In this document: positions 41,242 to 56,200 of the stretch, one piece after another
Position numbering within the stretch: the first letter of the stretch is position 1
How the letters are laid out: every line of letters starts with the position of its first letter
DNA from: Pedobacter sp. PACM 27299
GTDB lineage: Bacteria > Bacteroidota > Bacteroidia > Sphingobacteriales > Sphingobacteriaceae
DNA length: 64,000 bases
Assembly (NCBI RefSeq): GCF_001412655.1
Contig: NZ_CP012996.1
Location: forward strand, 4,464,001 to 4,528,000
Reading direction: 5' to 3'
Program-made: the position numbers and the translations under genes
The notes under the pieces: model-generated
Told to the model about the DNA's origin: nothing
The model's database searches: none
The model's input: the letters and a program-made list of their open reading frames with translations, nothing else

Positions 41242-44200
41242 TTACTTTAGACATCTCAGCGGCATGGCCTCTGCTTTATTGTTGTCAATGACCTGCAATA
41301 TCCCATTCCAATGAAACATTTTACCTGCAAGATTAGTTCCGGTTGTTCCGGTCCAATAATATAGTGAATTCACTCGCCAAACATAATTACCTGCTGGCAG
41401 TATAGATCCTGCCATATGGATTTTCAGGGGAGAATTGTAAATATGATCCAATGTTGTCCAGGCCTGTGGCGGAGCAATTACGGTACTCATTTCGGTAGCC
41501 GTAGGCAATCTCCAGCCAGAGCCCATCAGCGCGGCGCAGGGGTCATTTGCAGCTGTCCAATCTCCTATTTCATTGATTGCAGTTGTCCAGGCTGTAGCAG
41601 GCGTACGGGTAGTACCATCGTGCTTATAACCTTGTTTCCGATTAAACTGCCAGTACCATCCTGATGCAGCCTCTGAATTGTCGGCTACATTTGTTGCCTG
41701 GCGGTCCGCACCCAGATTCTGGGTGATCCAGCAGCGTGCAGCCCCACTCAAATTACTGCTCAGTGTACTATATGTTACTGTTTTATCTACTGGAGCGCCA
41801 TTTACTCCTGCAACATGACTCAGTGTAATTGGCTTACAAATTTTAAAACTGGCCGCATCTGGGCTGTAACCTGTTCCAGTCGCATTGCTCGCATAGGCAC
41901 GTACATAAATGGCAGATCCTTCTGCAAGACCTGTGATGGTCGCATTAAAGTCACCGGTCGTATTTCCTGTTACCGGCAATACCTGATCGTTCAGGTCCGG
42001 TACTGGATTTATAGTACTCCATACCAATCCCTTTGCGGTAATCGCAGATCTGCTGTTAGAAACTACTGTCGCTGAAGCCGCAGCTGAACTTTCCTTTATT
42101 CCTACAGCCGGAATAACCACTGAAGTCAGCACAGGGACACTAGCTTCTACCCCATCACGTAAACAACGTATTGAATATCCAAAGGATTTATAAGTTTCGG
42201 AAAAAGCACCTTGATTTACCAAACTATTACCGGCAGTAAATTGCAAAGGGATACCATACACAGGGTCGCTTGGATAAGCAAACTGGTTGCTACTCCAATA
42301 ACGTCCATTAGCTCCTCTGGTGGTTCCTTTAACCCCGGTATTGTAATCCAGGTATCCCGCATTGTGTAATTTTAAGTCAGATTGATAAGCTTCCTGATCT
42401 TTCGTCCAATTTTGTGGAGGCGCATCTGCTGCGGTCCATTCTGCGGCAGTCGGCATGCGCCATCCGCCACCAAGTAATAAACGGCAAGGATCATTGGCAG
42501 GCAGCCAGTCGCTGTTTAAACTGACTTTTATCTGCCATGGTGCCCAACTGGTTGCTGCAGGAATCCGGTCTGTAGTATTTTGCTCATAGCCTTGTAAACG
42601 GTTAAACTGCCAGTACCAGCCTGCGGATTCTGCTGAGGCATCGTTAAAGGCTGTGGCTTGCTGTGTGGCCCCCAGATTCTGGGTAATCCAGCAGCGAGCT
42701 GCTCCGGTAATCGTACTACTTACTGTATGGTAAATTACTGTTTTATCGACCGGTGCCCCGTTGAATCCAGCTTTGTGAATCATGGTCACTGGATTACATA
42801 TTTTGAAAGTACTGGCTTCTTCGCTATACACAATGCCTACACTGCTTTGCGCATAAGCCCTAACATAATAAGTAAACTCTTCAGTTAATCCTTCCATCAA
42901 GATGCTATACGTGCCAGAACCGCTACCACTATCTTTGATCTTCTGATCTGCGGTGGTTGGCATTTTATTACTGGTACTCCATACCAAACCACGTTCGGTA
43001 ACTGCAGCAGTTCCCACCCTGCTCATCGTTGCAGTAAGCGTTGCAGCATTGCTGGTCATTCCTGAAGCAGGAACCAGCACATTGCTCACTGCAGGCAAAG
43101 TAGCAGTCGGTTCATCTCTTAGACAGCGTACTGGCATAGCACCTGCTTTATTGTCATCTACGACCTGCAATGACCCATTCCAGAAAAACATCTTAGCCGT
43201 AGTCGTCGTCGCACCTCCCGTGCTGGTCCAGTAATACATAGAAGTGCCACGTCCGGTAAAACTACTTCCTGAAGTGACATATCCAGCCATGTGCATTTTC
43301 AAGGGGGAATTGTAAATCTCTGAAGTTGCTTTCCATGCCTGTGGAATAGCTACCACTGTATTCATTTCTGTAGCGGTAGGCAATCTCCATCCAGAGCCCA
43401 GAAGAGAAACACAGGGATCCTGTTCTGCAGACCAGCCGCCATTTTCATTGATTGCGGTAATCCATGGTGTCCAGGCATTGGAAGGCGTACGGGTTCCTTC
43501 CAGTTTATAACCCTGTTTGCGGTTAAACTGGAAGTACCATCCTGAGGCCGCTTCGGTGTTGTCAGACACTGCGGCTGCCTGGCGATCAGCGCCTAGATTC
43601 TGGGTGATCCAGCAGCGTGCGGCACCGCTCAAACTACTGCTTACCGTACCATAAGTAACTGTTTTATCTACGGCAGCACCATTCAGTCCGGCCACATGAA
43701 TCGCGGTAAAGGGGTTACATATTTTGAAACTGGTGGCCTGTGTGCTGTAACCTGTTCCATTTGCATTGCTTGCATAAGCACGTACATATATGGTAGGTCC
43801 TTCAGCAAGACCTGTGATGGTCGCATTAAAATCACCTGTGGTATTTCCTGTTACCGGTAATACGTTATCATTCAAATCAGGTTTTGGATTCGTGGTACTC
43901 CATACCAATCCTTTTGCGCTGATTGGAGATCCGCCATTAGCAACCAAGGTAGCTGAACCCTCAGCTGAACTTTCTTTCATTCCAGAAACCGGAATGCTCA
44001 CTGGTGTCAGGACAGGAACACTAGCCTCTACCCCATCACGTAAACAACGTATCGAATACCCAAAGGATTTATAAGTTTCGGCAAAAGCACCTTGATTCAC
44101 CAAACTATTACCGGCAGTAAACTGTAATGGGATACCATAAACAGGATCGCTTGGGTAAGCAAACTGGTTGCTGCTCCAATAACGTCCGCTGGCTCCTCTG

Positions 44201-47200
44201 GTGGTTCCTTTAACTCCGGTATTGTAATCCAGATAACCCGCATTGTGTAGTTTTAATTCTGATTGATAAGCTTCCTGATCTTTCGTCCAGTTTTGTGGAG
44301 GTGCATCTGCGACAGTCCATTCTGCGGCAGTTGGCATTCGCCATCCGCCGCCAAGTAATAAACGGCAAGGATCATTGGCAGGCAACCAGTCACTATTTGA
44401 ACTGACTTTTATCTGCCATGGTGCATAGCTTGGTGCTACAGGAATGCGTTCTGTGGTATTCTGCTCATAACCTTGTACCTGGTTAAACTGCCAGTACCAG
44501 CCTGCGGATTCTGGCGTGGCATCGTTAAAAGCAGTTCCCTGCTGCGTAGCGCCAAGATTCTGGGTAATCCAGCAGCGTGCAGCGCCGGAAACCGTACTGC
44601 TTACCGTTGTATAAGTCACCGTTTTATCAACTGGTGCCCCGTTAAATCCAGCTCTATGGATCACAGTGACCGGGTTACAGATTTTGAAGGCACTTGCTTC
44701 CTCACTGTATACCATGCCTACACTGCTTTGCGCATAGGCTCTTACGTAATAAGTAAACTCTTCTGAAAGTCCGTTCATCACCAGATTAAAATCACCGGTA
44801 CCATTACCGATATCCTTGATCTTCTGATCTACGGCAGTCGGCATTTTATTGCTGGTACTCCATACCAAACCACGTTCCGTTACCGCAGCCGTCCCCGCCT
44901 TGCTTACTGTTGCTGTAGCAGCTGCGGAATTATTGATCATTCCTAAAGCAGGAAATAATACATTACTTACTGCAGGTAAAGTAGCCGTGATTTCATCCCT
45001 CAGACAACGTACAGTCATTGCACCTGCTTTATTGTCGTCTACGACCTGCAGTGATCCATTCCAGAAAAACATCTTAGCCGTAGTCGTAGTCGTACCTGCG
45101 GTGCTGGTCCAGTAATACATTGAGGTGCCGCGTCCGGTAAAACTACCTCCTGAAGTAACATATCCGCTCAAGTGCATTTTCAGGGGAGAATTGTAGATCT
45201 CCGAAGTTGCTCTCCATGCCTGTGGAATAGCAATCACCGTACTCATTTCCGTAGCGGTGGGCAATCTCCATCCAGAGCCCAGCAGGGAAATACAAGGGTC
45301 CTGCTCAGCAGACCAGCCGCCATTTTCATTGATTGCGGTAATCCATGGTGTCCAGGCATTGGAAGGTATACGGTTTGCCCCTTCCAGTTGATAACCTTGT
45401 TTGCGGTTAAATTGGAAGTACCATCCTGATGCTGCTTCTGTATTATCAGACACCGTGCTCGCCTGGCGATCAGCACCCAGATTCTGGGTAATCCAGCAGC
45501 GTGGGGCACCGCTCAAACTACTACTTACCGTACCATAAGTAACTTTTTTATCTACGGCAGCACCATTCAGTCCGGCCACATGAATCGCGGTAAAGGGGTT
45601 ACATATTTTAAAACTGGTGGCCTGTGCGCTATAACCTGTTCCATTTGCATTGCTGGCATAAGCACGTACATAAATGGTAGGTCCTTCTGTAAGACTGGTG
45701 ATGGTCATGCTGAAGTCACCTGTTGCATTTCCTGTTACCGGTAATACATTATCGTTTAAACCCGGAGTTGGATTGATGGTACTCCATACCAATCCTTTTG
45801 AGCTGATCGGAGATCCGCCATCAGCAACCAGGGTAGCTGAACCCTCAGCTGAACTTTCTTTCATTCCAGAAACTGGAACACTTACTTGCGTCAGTATAGG
45901 AAGACTAGCTTCTACGGCATCACGTAAACAACGTATCGAATATCCAAAGGATTTATATGTTTCGGAAAAAGAACCTTGATTCACCAAACTGTTACCGGCA
46001 GTAAACTGCAAAGGGATACCATAAATAGGATCGCTTGGATAAGCAAACTGGTTGCTGCTCCAATAACGTCCACTAGCCCCTCTGGTAACCCCCTTAACTC
46101 CCGTATTGTAATCCAGATAACCCCCATTGTGTAATTTTAAGTCTGATTGATAGGCATCCTGATCTTTCGTCCAGTTTTGAGGCGGTGCATCTGCGGCGAT
46201 CCATTCTGCGGCAGTTGGCATGCGCCATCCGCCACCCAGTAATAAACGACAAGGATCATTGGCAGGCATCCAGTCGCTATTTGAACTGATTTTTATTTGC
46301 CATGGTGCATAGCTTAGTGCTGCAGGAATACGATCTGTGGTATGCTGTTCATAACCTTGTATCTGGTTAAACTGCCAATACCAGCCTGCGGATTCTGGCG
46401 TGGCATCGTTAAAAGCAGTTGCCTGCTGGGCGGCGCCCAGGTTCTGGGTAATCCAGCAGCGTGCTGCACCGGAAACCGTACTGCTGACCGTTTTATAAGT
46501 CACGGTTTTATCAACCGGCGCGCCGTTAAATCCAGCTCTATGGATCACGGTTACTGGATTACAGATTTTGAAGGTACTGGCTTCAGCGCTATATACGATG
46601 CCTACACTGCTTTGTGCATAAGCTCTGACATAATAAGTAAACTCTTCAGTAAGCCCATTCATCAATAGATTAAAATCACCGGTACCATTACCGCTGTCCT
46701 TGATTTTCTGATCTGCAGTAGTCGGCATTTTATTGTTTGTACTCCAGACCAAGCCGCGTTCAGTTACCGCAGCAGTTCCTGCCATGCTCACTGTTGCCTT
46801 CGGTGCAGCAGCGTTACTGGTTATCCCTGAAGCAGGAACCAGCACATTACTTACCGCAGGTAAGGCAGCAGTGATTTCATCTCTTAGGCAGCGTACTGGC
46901 ATTGCCTCTGCTTTGTTGTTATCTCCAATCTGCAGTGCTCCATTCCAGTAAAGAAATTTACCCGTAGTGGTGTTGGCACCTAAGGTACTTGTCCAGTAGG
47001 TTAATGTGCTGCCACGTCCGGCAAAACTACCTCCTGCAGTAACAGATCCTGACATGTGGATTTTCAGGACTCCATTATAAATATCTGCCTGCGTTTTCCA
47101 TGATTGCGGCGCAGCAATCACCGCAGTCATTTCCCCAGCGGTAGGCAGTCTCCAGCCAGAGCCGAGCAGGGAAACACAAGGATCCTGTTCAGCAGACCAT

Positions 47201-50200
47201 CCACCATTTTCATTGATTGCGGTAGTCCATGGCGTCCAGGCATTGGAAGGTATACGGTTAGCCCCTTCCTGTTTATAACCCTGTTTACGGTTAAACTGGA
47301 AATACCACCCTGAGGCCGCTTCTGCATTGTCAGATGGGCTGCTGGCTTGGCGATCAGCTCCAAGATTCTGGCTGATCCAGCAGCGCGGGGCACCACTAAC
47401 ACTGCTGCTTACCGTACCATAAGTGACTGTTTTATCCACGGCAGCACCATTTAGTCCGGCCACATGAATCGCGGTAACTGGATTACATATTTTAAAACTG
47501 GTGGCTTCCGGACTATAGCCCGTGCCATTTGAATTGGTCGCATAAGCACGCACATAAATGGTAGGCCCTTCAGCTAGACCCGTTAAATTTCCGGCCATAT
47601 TCTCCAGATTTGCGTTTACCGCCAGCCTCTGATCTGTCAAATCGGGTTTCGTATTCGTGGTACTCCATACAAAACCAGTTGCCGTTACGGCCAGGCCTCC
47701 AGTTGAAGTTAAGAAAGCAGTCGCTTCTGCTGATGCCTCTTTCATTCCAGATACAGGAAGCGTAACCATACTTAATTTAGGTTTCGTCAATGCAATCGTA
47801 TCTCTGATACAGCGAACAGAGAAGGCGTAATTTTTATTCAGGTTCATGACCTGCGGCGTTCCGCCTGTCACCATTAATCGGCCCATATCATTGGCCGACA
47901 TATTACTGCTCCAGAAATACCCGTTTGTTCCTTGATACTGCATGGCTGCTCCAACCGTATATCCTGAACTGATCAGTTTCAACGGAGAGTTATAAGTATC
48001 GGTTACCGTATTCCAGTTTTGAGGCGGCCCATCTGCATTGCTCCACTCTGTTGCGGTTGGCAAACGCCATCCTCCACCCAGTAACAGATCGCAAGGGTCG
48101 TTCTCCGGCAGCCAATCACTATTTTCATTTATGGTTGAATTCCATGGTTTAATGTTATTATCTGGTGTTCTGACTGTGCCTTCTATTTTATACCCCTGAC
48201 TACGGTTGAACTGCCATAACCAACCTGTTGCAGGTTCTGAGTAATCAGAAATCGTAGTCGGTTGACGATCTGCACCCAGATTTTGTGTGGTCCAGCAGCG
48301 TGCTGCGCCAGACATCGAAGAACTCACCGTGCCATAGGTCACCGTTTTAGAAACCGGTGCGCCATTTAAACCTGCAATATGACTGATCGTCATCGGATTA
48401 CAGATTTTAAAGCTCGTGGTTTCTCTGCTATAACCGGTACCATTTAAATTAGTGGCATAGGCACGTACATAAATCGTAGGTCCTTCCGCAAGGCCGGCCA
48501 AGGCAGCAGTAAAGGTTTGCAGGCTTGATCCAGCCACCTTATTGTCTTTCAATTCAGGTACTGTATTTTTAGTGCTCCATACAAAACCACGTTCCAGAAC
48601 TGGTAAACCTGCATCCGAAATCATAGTCGCGGTAGCCTCTGCTGAACTTACTTTCATTCCTGATACCGGAACGCTGACCAAGCCAACTCTTGGTCTCGCC
48701 AGTAAGATTGAATCTCTTAAACAGCGTACAGAGAATGCATAAGATTTAGCCAGGTCCATTACCGAAGCTGTTGAACTGCTGATCATCGCTTTTCCCACAC
48801 TACTAGACACTGCAGTGCTGCTCCAGAAATAACCAAAACGGCCCTGAAACTGTACACTTGATCCATCGCTGTAACCTGTGGTATTCAGTTTCAAAACGGA
48901 GTTATACGTATCTTCAATGGTATTCCAATTTTGAGGCGGTCCATCTGCATTGGTCCATTCTGTTGCGGTTGGCAAACGCCATCCTCCACCTAATAAAACA
49001 TCACAAGGATCATTTTCCGGTAACCAGTCGCCTTTTTCATCAATCACTGCAATCCATGGTGCTACCACGTTATTTGGTGTTCTGGCACTTCCATCCTGTT
49101 TGAATCCCTGACTCCGGTTAAACTGCCAAAACCAGCCTGTAGAAGGTTCCGTATAATCTGTAACGCTGGTGATCTGACGATCCGCACCAAGATTCTGTGC
49201 GATCCAGCATTGTGCAGTACCTGTAATATCTGTACTCACCGTCGTATAATTTACGGTTTTAGTGACCGGAGCACCATTTGAACCTGCGGTATGGGTCATG
49301 GCAAAAGGCTTACAGAATTTAAACCTGTTCACCTCATCGCTATAGCTGATGCCCACACTAGTGATGACATAAGCACGTGCATAATAGGTTGGATTTTCCA
49401 GCAGCTGATCTAAAATACCAGTCAGGTTAGGGCTCAGGCCCGATCCTGTTATGATCTTTTGATCTGCGATGGTTGGTGTTTTTGAGCTACTACTCCAGAC
49501 TAAACCTTGCTCGATTACCTCTGCACCACCATAACTCAATACCTGTGCAGATAAATGAACTGCTGATACTGTAGTTTTATCAATTTTCACTTTAGTGACA
49601 GAGGGTAAGGTCAAAGCCGTTTTTAAACTGTCTAACGGACCGTAACCAGTACCGATCGTGTTTGTCGCATAAGCCTTGAAATAGTACACTGTACCAGGTA
49701 ACAATCCAGTCAGCTTGCTCATAAATACGCCTGTCCCTGCACCATCCAAAGTTTTGGTGGTTAAGGCAACAGTTGGGTTATTTGTAGTACTCCAAACCAG
49801 TCCGCGAGCGGTGGCTTTAATACCTCCTTCATTGGTCACTTCACCCCCAGCAGTTGCCGTAGCCGCTGTGATTTCTGTGGCCCTGCTGGTTTTCAGTGAA
49901 GGCACATTAATGGTAGTTAAGCTGTCCAGATTACCATAAGCAGTTCCCATATCATTGGTTGCATAGGCACGGATATAATATTTTGTTCCTTTGGTTAATC
50001 CAGTGATGGACACGTTGAAGCCCAGCATCCCAGATCCACCAGAGACTTTTGTTTCCAGTGCAATGGTTGGGTTTTTCTCTGTACTCCAGACTACCCCTCT
50101 GCCAGTCACGGTAAGATTTCCTGCATAGGTTACCGTACCGCCGGTTGCAGCGGTAGTTTCTGTGATTCCAGATGCTGCAGTGGTGGTAACTAATGGCAGT

Positions 50201-53200
50201 GCTGGGGTATTTAATACCGTTGGCGCTGCGCTCCATGCGGTACCTATTGCATTGGTGACATAGGCCCAGAAATTATATTTCACACCTGAACTCAGGCTTT
50301 TGATGGTTCCGCTAAAAGTTCCTTCAGTTCCTACTGAAAGGAGGCTGTCTGGATGTAATGGCAATACTGGTGCTTTCGCGGAAGTGCTCCAATAAAAACC
50401 GCGGTCGGTGATGCCACCACCACCGGTATTGGTGATCGTTGCAGCTGCATCTACACCCGTTAACTGTGCCTTTGCTAAGGTCACGACTGATACTACTGGC
50501 ATTTCGGCCAGTGTCGTAAAGCTGTATTCTTCACCATAAGCCAGCCCTTGCGCATTGTTTGCAAAGGCCCTGTAGTAGTATTTTGTAGCTAAAGCAAGGC
50601 CTCTTATTTCACCAGTAAACATTCCTGCAGCAGTTCCAACCACCAGTCTTGAACTGTTTTCATAAGTAGGATTCGGACTGGTACTCCAGCAAATTCCATT
50701 ATTACTTAAAGGCAAACCTCCTTTGTCCAATACATCACCACCACCAATTGCCGAGGTACTTTTGATCGAAGTCATCAATGTGGTGGTTACAATAGGAATA
50801 TCCACGGTATTTAAACTGTCCAAATTACCGTATCCGGTTCCTATGGCATTGGTTGCATAAGCTCGAACATAATATAAAGTTCTTTTCTCCAGACCAGTTA
50901 ATACACTCGCGAAGGCAGCAACTCCTGTACCGTCTGATGTTTTGGTAGGTAAATCTGTGGTTAGCTCTTTTGTTGTACTCCATATCGTTCCTCTGGCTGT
51001 TACCGGCGAACCGCCATCCATAAATGCAGCGGCACCAGAACTTGCACCGGTTTTAAGGATATTATAAGGCTTGGTCGTGCTTAAAACAGGCACCGTTTTC
51101 GTGGTCGTGATGGTTGGCGCAGTACTCAAACCAGTACCCATGCTATTGCTGGCATAAGCCCAGATATAGTATTTTCCTCCGCTGATTAATCCGTTCAACG
51201 TTCCTGCAAAAACGCCGTTCGTACCTGCAGAAACTAAGCTGTCCAGCTGGAAAGGAAGCACCGGTATTTTCGATACTTTGCTGTAATAGAAACCACGATC
51301 CGTGATTTCATCACCGCCATTATTGGTTACTATTCCGCTCAGGTCTATACTATTGCCCAATACATTAGACACAATGGCCAGGCCTACAGCTGGCGGAATA
51401 GCCAGGGTAAAGAAGCTCAGTTCTTCGCCATAGGCGGTACCTTTAATATTGGTTCCAAAGGCGCGCAGATAGTATTTCGTACCTGGCAGTAATCCGGTCA
51501 CAGGAATAGAGAAATCTCCTGTACCCCCAGTGGTATGGTTCAATCTTGTAGTTAAAGCAGTGGTTGGGTTCGGGCTGGTACTCCAGCAAATGCCGCGCTG
51601 GGTTACTGGCATTCCACCATCGTCTATCACATTTCCTCCGGTAATTACCTTGATACTTTCGATTGCTGTCGGGCTGTTCGTTTGCAGGGTTGGCAGCATC
51701 ACCGGCTTAGTGACAAATGAAATCTGGCTGCCATAAGTGGTACCTACTGCATTGGTTGCATAAGCACGAACATAGTAAGTCGTCTCCCCAGACAATCCGG
51801 TCAGGAAGGCTTCAAATTTGCCGATTCCTGTAGTTGTTTTATCAATTGTTTTGGAGCTCTTTTCCAGCGTTGGTTCACCGGTTGTGTTCCAGGTTACGCC
51901 TCTAACCATAATCGGCGACCTACCATCATCGGTAATGTCTCCACCACTGGTAGCAGTAGTTGCAATCACATTTGTAACAGCAGTAGTCACCGTCAAAGTA
52001 GGGAGTGCATCGGTCAGGAAGGTTCTTTCGACACCGTAAGCAGTTCCTATTTTATTTTGGGCATAGGCACGGACATAGTACAAAGTATTCGGAACTAAAC
52101 CGGTCATGACCGCCGCATACGTATCCTGACCAGGGCCATTTGCAGTTTTACTGTCGTTAATGGTTGGGTTGCTTCTGATGCTCCATACCAGACCTTTCTG
52201 GGTCACATCGGCACCGCCATCACTGGTAATCACCCCACCACTGCTGGCGGAATAGCCACCTAGTTCCGTCACCGCTGTGGTGCTTAAAATCGGAGCTGTT
52301 GGGAATAATGTGACGGTAACCTGGTTGCCATAAGCAGTACCGATGCGGTTCTTAGCATAAGCACGAACAAAGTAAGCGGTACTTAATTTCAGGCCAGTCA
52401 TTTCGCTGCTGAACGTGCCCATTCCTACACCGTCGGCTGTTTTGTTCATCAGCTCTGCATCCGGGTTAAAACTGCGGTCGGTACTCCAGACTACCCCTCG
52501 TTCCGTTACCGGAGCTCCGCCATCTTTAGTGATCATACCACCTGTAGTAGCTGTTGATTTAGAAGAAGCCGTTGCGTAATTGGTACTTAATGCTGGCAAT
52601 ATTGCAGGAGTGGTAAAAGTGACTTCATTGCCATAAGCGGTACCCTGACTATTGACTGCGTAAGCACGAACATAATATAAAGTGATCGGCTCTAAACCGG
52701 TCAGGTTACTTCTGAAAGTATTTCCTGTACCGCTGTCATTGCTGGTTTGATTTGGCGTTCCTACCATAGGATTTGGTGTGGTACTCCACACTAACCCTTG
52801 GTTGTTTACTGTTGCTGCCCCATCAGAAATGATGGTACCCCCACCGATAGCGGTGATCCCTGCAGAAGAAACAGTGACTTCCGAAGTGGTCAATGTAGGT
52901 ACGATCAATGTAGTAAAGCTCAGTTCATTTCCATAGGCTGTACCTACGCTATTAATGGCATAAGCACGCATATAATAGGTAGTTCCAGCTTTTAAGCCTG
53001 GAATTGTGCTCAGGAAGCCTCCTTTTCCGAGCCCCGCCTGCACTGTTTTAGACTGAATCACGGTGTCCGGTCTGAAACCAGACTGAGTACTCCATACCAT
53101 TCCTCTGGTAGTTGGTGCTGCGCCGCCATCATCAAAAATATCTCCTCCGGAAGTCGCTGCTGATCCGGTGATCGCAACTGCAGCTCTAGTGGTCAGCTGG

Positions 53201-56200
53201 GCCAATACCGGTGGATCTGTGGTAAAGTTCAGCAGGTTGGCATAGGTTGTTCCGGCAACATTTGTCGCATAAGCCTGTACGTAATAAGTAGTATTTGCTT
53301 TTAGGTTTTTAAGTGGACTTTCAAAGGCACCGCCCCCACTCTCATTGCTGGTTCTGTTCATCGTGATCGTATCCGGATTAAATACCGGTACCGGGCTGTA
53401 CACCACCCCGCGAGCATATACATTAGATCCTCCTTCATCGGTTATATTACCTCCTGAGCTGGCAGTAGTACTGCCAGTTGCTTTTGAAAAAGCAGTAGTC
53501 AATACCGGCAATTGAGGGGTCATAAAGTTGACCACATCGCCATAGGTAATTCCTGCGCTATTGGTCACATAGGCACGCACATGATAAAGCGTATGCTGTT
53601 TTAATCCGGATATTTTTGTGGTAAAACTGCCGGTAAAATAGCCGGTTTCTGAAGTTTTATTTACGGTAACAGTATCCGGATTAAAGTTAAGATCTGTACT
53701 CCAAAGTACTCCTCTAGTGGTCACTAATGCACCGCCATTGGTTAAAATTGTACCACCGGCATTGGCCGTAGTAGTGGAAGCGGCAACAGCCGGATTGGTT
53801 TTCAGCGTGGCAAGGATTGGCGGCAAAGTGGTAAAGCTTTTTTCTTCAGCATAAGCGATGCCTACGGTATTCATCGCATACGCCCGCACATAATAAGTCG
53901 TATTTCCAAGGAGACCGCCTATTGGAGAAACAAAGTTCCCCATTCCTGCCCCATTTCCTAATTGCTGATCACTGATAGTAGGCAATTGATGTATACTCCA
54001 GCATACACCGCTCGAAGTAACCGGGGTACCTCCATTACTGGTAATCGTTCCGCCGGAAATGGCAGTCATGCTGCTGATCGTATTTGCCGCAATATCGCTT
54101 GTACTCAATTTCGGGAAACCGAAAGTGGTAAATTCTATTTCATTAGCGGCATAAGCGGTACCGGCACTATTGGTGACAAAAGCACGCACATAATATACAG
54201 TACCGGGTAATAAGTCGTTCATGGTCATACCGAAATTACCAGCTCCGAATGAGTTCCGTATTTTGGTGTTTGAATCTGCCGGATCGAAACCTTTCTGCGT
54301 ACTCCAAACTAAACCGCGATCACTGATGACAGCTCCGCCGTTGCTGGAAATGGTACCTCCGCTATTTGCAGTTATTCCTTGCGGGCCACTAATCGCCGTC
54401 GTAGTACTGATGGTCGCCAGTACTGGTGGCGCAGTTACAAATTGCTGTACATTACCATAAGCGGGACCTGCACTATTGATGGCATAAGCACGTACATAGT
54501 AAGTTGTGCTTCCGATCAGCTCATTGATGCCCTGAACAAAATTACCAATTCCTGTCCCACCTGCGGTATGTGCATCATCGGTAGTTGGCAAACCTGCGGT
54601 ACTCCAGCAAAGTCCACTTTGTAATACTGGTGTTCCGCCATCTGCAATAATATTACCTCCGCTACTTGCCGTATTTGCAGTAATGGAGTTCACTGGTAAA
54701 GTAGTCAAGGTCGCGATCGTTGCGGTGGTAAAAGTCAGTTCATTTCCATAAACCACACCAACTTCATTGATGGCATAAGCTCGTACATAGTACTTCGTTA
54801 ATGGCAGTAAATCTTTCATTTCGGCAGAGAAAATTCCTTTCCCTGTGCCGCTCGCTTTATTGCCGTCTGTGATTTCCGGATCAGCTGTGGTGCTCCAGCA
54901 AATCCCTCTCGAGGATACAAAACTACCCCCATCATTGATAATTTCTGCTCTTGCAGAGGCGGTTATCCCACCTATATTTTCAATATTCAGCGTCGTGATT
55001 GCTGGTAATACAGCCGGGGCAGTCATGAATGTTTCTTCGTTTCCGTAAACCGTAGCGACGCCATTTCCTGCATAAGCACGTGCATAATATCTGGTACTGC
55101 CGGTTAGCCCGGTCAGGTAACTGCTAAACTGTGCTCCGGTTTCGCCATTGCTGACTACCGTTCCCCAGGTGCTTGGATTTGGGCTGGTGCCATAAGCGAC
55201 GCCGCGGAAGGAAATCCCTGAGCCTCCAGGGTTTAAAATCTGTCCACCAGTACTGGCCGTAAAACTGCTGATTTGTGTCACCGGCAAGGTGCTGATACTG
55301 ATGTACAATGGAGTGATGAAACTCATTTCCCTGGTATACACTGTACCTGCACTATTGGTCGCATAACCTTTTGCATAGTACACGGTACCCGGCAATAGCC
55401 CTTCCAGCTGCACATTAAATCCACCCACATCCCCAGGTTCTATTGCTTCCTGCTGCAGGTAAGTGAGTTTATCAGTGCTATAAGCGACTCCTTTGGATAA
55501 GATTTTTCCACCGCCGTTGTTTTGTATATATACCTGACCATGTGCCTGGGTATCTTTAATATTGTTGATGATTAGATTTTGAGCAGCAAGCGTAGGCAGC
55601 TGAGAAGCTGGTGTCACAAAAGTGAGCAGGTCTCCATACGCTTTTCCAAACTTATTTTCTGCATAAGCGCGGATATAATACGTCGTATTTCCGTACAAGT
55701 TGCTCAGGAAACTCTGATAAGTTCCAGCACCAGGGCCATCCTTGGTCTGGCCAGCTTCCCGGTCATCCCCAGGATCACCGGTTCTACTCCAATATACCCC
55801 TTTAGCAATAATGTCTGCATCGCCATTGCTGGTAATGATTCCACCGCCGGTAGCGGTCATATTGGTAATCGCTATTACCGGCTGTGTACTGACTTCCGGA
55901 ATCCCTGGAATCAGGCTAAAAGTTTTATCGGCACCATAAGAAGTACCCACCACATTGGTGGCGTAAGCCCTCACATGATACACGGCATTTGGTTCCAGGC
56001 CGGTCATGGTGCTACTGAATACGCCAAGACCACTGCCGTTGCTGCTGCTGGAACTGTTGCTCAGTGATGGGCTCTCTAATAAATTCCAGACTACACCACG
56101 GGCAAGAATTGGCGCATCCCCGTCACTCAGCACTTCTCCACCACCTCTGGCTGTGTTGTTGAAGAAAGATCCCGCAGCAAGTGTACTTACTGTCGGATAA

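Noticed and set aside
42100..47760. Reading the repeated blocks as a CRISPR or insertion sequence array
   Set aside because: Repeats are long coding units that keep one open frame, with no short palindromic repeats, spacers or transposase.
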